From Chitinophagaceae bacterium 26-R-25 (GTDB lineage: Bacteria > Bacteroidota > Bacteroidia > Chitinophagales > Chitinophagaceae), in contig JARWSJ010000001.1 in assembly GCA_029906195.1 (NCBI GenBank), forward strand, positions 2,852,001 to 2,916,000: a DNA stretch of 64,000 nt, given 5' to 3'. Under the pieces are notes generated by a model. That model was given only the letters and a program-made list of their open reading frames with translations. It made no database searches and had not been told where the DNA came from. The position numbers were made by a program, and so were the translations under genes. Below, piece by piece: positions 62,291 to 64,000 of the stretch. Every line of letters begins with the position of its first letter. The stretch's first letter is position 1.

Positions 62291-62400
62291 AATTGGTAAT
62301 TAATAATTAATAATTAATAATTAATATCGAAGTCTCTGCAAGGAAGCTTAGTTGCATTAAAGCAGGGTGACTGTCTATTAATTATTAATTATTAATTACA
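62291..62400. repeat. Inverted-arm AATTATT element
   Basis: TAATAAT-type heptamers at 62291-62325 face TTAATTA heptamers at 62376-62400, around about 50 nt. Ends two bases before the purL stop. Confidence 0.8.
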
Positions 62401-62402
62401 CT

Positions 62403-64000
62403 TTATAGAGCGCTCAACGCGTGTTCGCTGTCATGTCCAGCCAACAGGTTGCCAATTGCGTTATCGTATTTTTCTTTCCAGGAAATTGCATTGCCCCAGT
62501 TTTCACCATCGATACTTACTGAGCCATTTGTAACAGTTCCCAGTTTTGCGAATGTTGCGCCGCTTAATGTTTTTTCAAAAGCAGCAACCTGGTCTTTTTT
62601 CACAGTTACCACTACTCTGCTTTGCGCTTCGCCGAACCAGTAAGCATCTTTGCGGATGCCTCCATCGGTTGATGCTACTTCGAAGCCAAGGTTTCTGTTG
62701 AAAGAAGATTCGATCAAAGTGATGAACAAACCGCCTTCGCTCACGTCGTGTGCAGACGCGATCACTTTTTCTTTGATCGCTTTTGTTATCTGTTGTTGCA
62801 GAGCAAATTCTTCTTCAATGTCAAAGTGCGGAGCTGGTGAAAACTCAACGCCTTTTATTTTTTGTAAATATTCAGAACTGTTGATGTCAGCGTAGCTTTT
62901 ACCCACCAGGTAAATAACATCGCCTTCTTCTTTAAAGTCCAATGTCATTTTATCTTGCACGCTGTCCAGCAATCCTACCATACCGATTGTTGGTGTCGGA
63001 TAAACCGGACCATCGGGGTTTTGGTTGTAAAAACTTACGTTACCACCCGTAACCGGAGTATTGAATTTGCGACAAGCGTCGCCCATGCCTTTGATTGCAT
63101 GAACAAACTGATAATATACTTGCGGATCGTAAGGGTTACCAAAATTTAAGCAGTTGGTTACACCTAAAGGTTCGCCACCGCTGCACACGATATTTCTCGC
63201 TGCTTCTGCAACCGCAATCATTGCTCCTTTGTAAGGATCAGCATATACGTAACGGCTGTTACAATCTGTAGTAACTGCCAATGCTTTATCACTTGGTTTT
63301 GCTAAAACTACTGCTGCATCTGAAGGCTGGTTGGTAGAGGTGTTACCTGTACCTACCATGCTATCGTATTGAACATACACCCAACGTTTAGAGGCGATGT
63401 TCGGAATTTGAATCAATTTTTCCGCAACAGCTTTTAAGTCTTTTGGCACTTCGATTGAAGCCGCGTCAAAAGCTTTTGTTTTTGCGAGATATGTTGGCTC
63501 GGTGTAAGCACGGTCATATTGAGGAGCGCCGCCGCCCAGTACCAGTTCTTCCGCAGGAAGTTGAGCTTCCAACTCTCCGTGCATGAAAAAGCTTAACAGG
63601 CCATCTTCCGTTACTTCTCCGATTACGGAGCAAGGAAGATCCCATTTATCGAATATTTTTTGTACAACGCCTTCCTTACCTTTTTCAACGACCATCAACA
63701 TACGCTCCTGGCTTTCGCTGAGCAAAAGTTCCCAGGCTTTCATATTCTGCTGACGTGTAGGCACTTTATCCAGATCGATGCGCATACCCACTCCGCCTTT
63801 TGCACTCATTTCTGCTGTTGAGCAAATGATTCCGGCAGCACCCATGTCCTGCATACCCACTACTACACCTGTTGGAATCACTTCGAGACAAGCTTCAAGC
63901 AATTTCTTTTCCTGGAAAGGGTCACCGACCTGAACCGCAGGCAATTCTTCTGTGCTTTCTGCAGTGATATCCGCAGACGCAAAAGAAGCACCTCCGATAC
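62403..64000 (-). CDS. purL: Phosphoribosylformylglycinamidine synthase subunit PurL, 5' part outside window
   Basis: Purine synthesis step 4. The C-terminal 531 codons are in the window. It enters at IGGASFASADI, after the GRDG loop, then DPFQEKKLLEACLEVI, MQDMGAAGIICSTAEMSAKGG, VTGGNVSFYNQ, and DVSEGGLFITLIESSF near the end. There is no glutaminase domain after the last motif, so it is the small standalone PurL that works with PurQ and PurS. The frame is open to the right edge. Confidence 0.93.
   Translation of the reverse strand, partial: IGGASFASADITAESTEELPAVQVGDPFQEKKLLEACLEVIPTGVVVGMQDMGAAGIICSTAEMSAKGGVGMRIDLDKVPTRQQNMKAWELLLSESQERMLMVVEKGKEGVVQKIFDKWDLPCSVIGEVTEDGLLSFFMHGELEAQLPAEELVLGGGAPQYDRAYTEPTYLAKTKAFDAASIEVPKDLKAVAEKLIQIPNIASKRWVYVQYDSMVGTGNTSTNQPSDAAVVLAKPSDKALAVTTDCNSRYVYADPYKGAMIAVAEAARNIVCSGGEPLGVTNCLNFGNPYDPQVYYQFVHAIKGMGDACRKFNTPVTGGNVSFYNQNPDGPVYPTPTIGMVGLLDSVQDKMTLDFKEEGDVIYLVGKSYADINSSEYLQKIKGVEFSPAPHFDIEEEFALQQQITKAIKEKVIASAHDVSEGGLFITLIESSFNRNLGFEVASTDGGIRKDAYWFGEAQSRVVVTVKKDQVAAFEKTLSGATFAKLGTVTNGSVSIDGENWGNAISWKEKYDNAIGNLLAGHDSEHALSAL

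Overview
The window comes from a Bacteroidetes (Bacteroidota) chromosome, most likely a Chitinophagaceae-type soil or freshwater bacterium. The support is a SusC/SusD pair with an STN-domain transducer plus FecR and ECF sigma control, -7 boxes of the form TAnnTTTG, few recognisable Shine-Dalgarno sites, moderate-to-low GC, an LPS heptose epimerase, and gene content typical of the phylum. No prophage, IS element, CRISPR array or rRNA operon was seen.

Layout. 1-9.6 kb is a polysaccharide-use region: a PL8 lyase with all expected catalytic residues at family spacing, a formylglycine sulfatase, a CBM9-like protein, a FHS-type sugar permease, a sugar nucleotidyltransferase, a GlmM-type mutase and a DUF4861 protein. 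The first two point to a sulfated uronic-acid polymer such as chondroitin sulfate; the permease-transferase-mutase run looks like the intracellular amino-sugar arm. 9.8-17.3 kb holds housekeeping and redox genes (methionine aminopeptidase, SDR, VOC protein, aldo/keto reductase, AraC regulator). 17.5-24.8 kb is a sigma/FecR/SusC/SusD uptake locus without its own enzymes. 24.8-30 kb has an AI-2E family permease, a XRE-S24 repressor, SurE and small unknown proteins. 30.6-37.2 kb is the threonine cluster (leader-like peptide, fused aspartokinase/homoserine dehydrogenase, ThrB, ThrC, aminotransferase). A tRNA-CAT follows. 37.7-43.3 kb carries small unknown secreted proteins, an ECF sigma/membrane partner pair and an LtaS-like transferase. 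43.7-49 kb has QueA, a glycosyltransferase, a second aspartokinase and an Ldh-family dehydrogenase. 49-57 kb has a DPP-IV peptidase, EF-G, a histone-H1-like protein on the opposite strand, S7, S12 and a branched-chain aminotransferase. 57-64 kb has RdgB, a third ECF sigma with its partner, a hotdog thioesterase, ProC, HldD and the 3' part of PurL.

The most unusual content is between the genes. More than twenty intergenic elements are built from short degenerate tandem words (often 7 nt, such as ATTCCTA, ACTTTTT or AATTATT; others 8-11 nt). They usually occur as two inverted arms around a 20-230 nt centre, several with a perfect hairpin in the middle. They start at or just after stop codons and in two cases supply the last codons and the stop of the gene. 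Other points of interest are a Thr/Ile-rich leader peptide before thrA, a plus-strand terminator in the susC leader (possible antisense RNA), an str operon split by a histone-like gene, and three ECF sigma genes that all seem to start with TTG.
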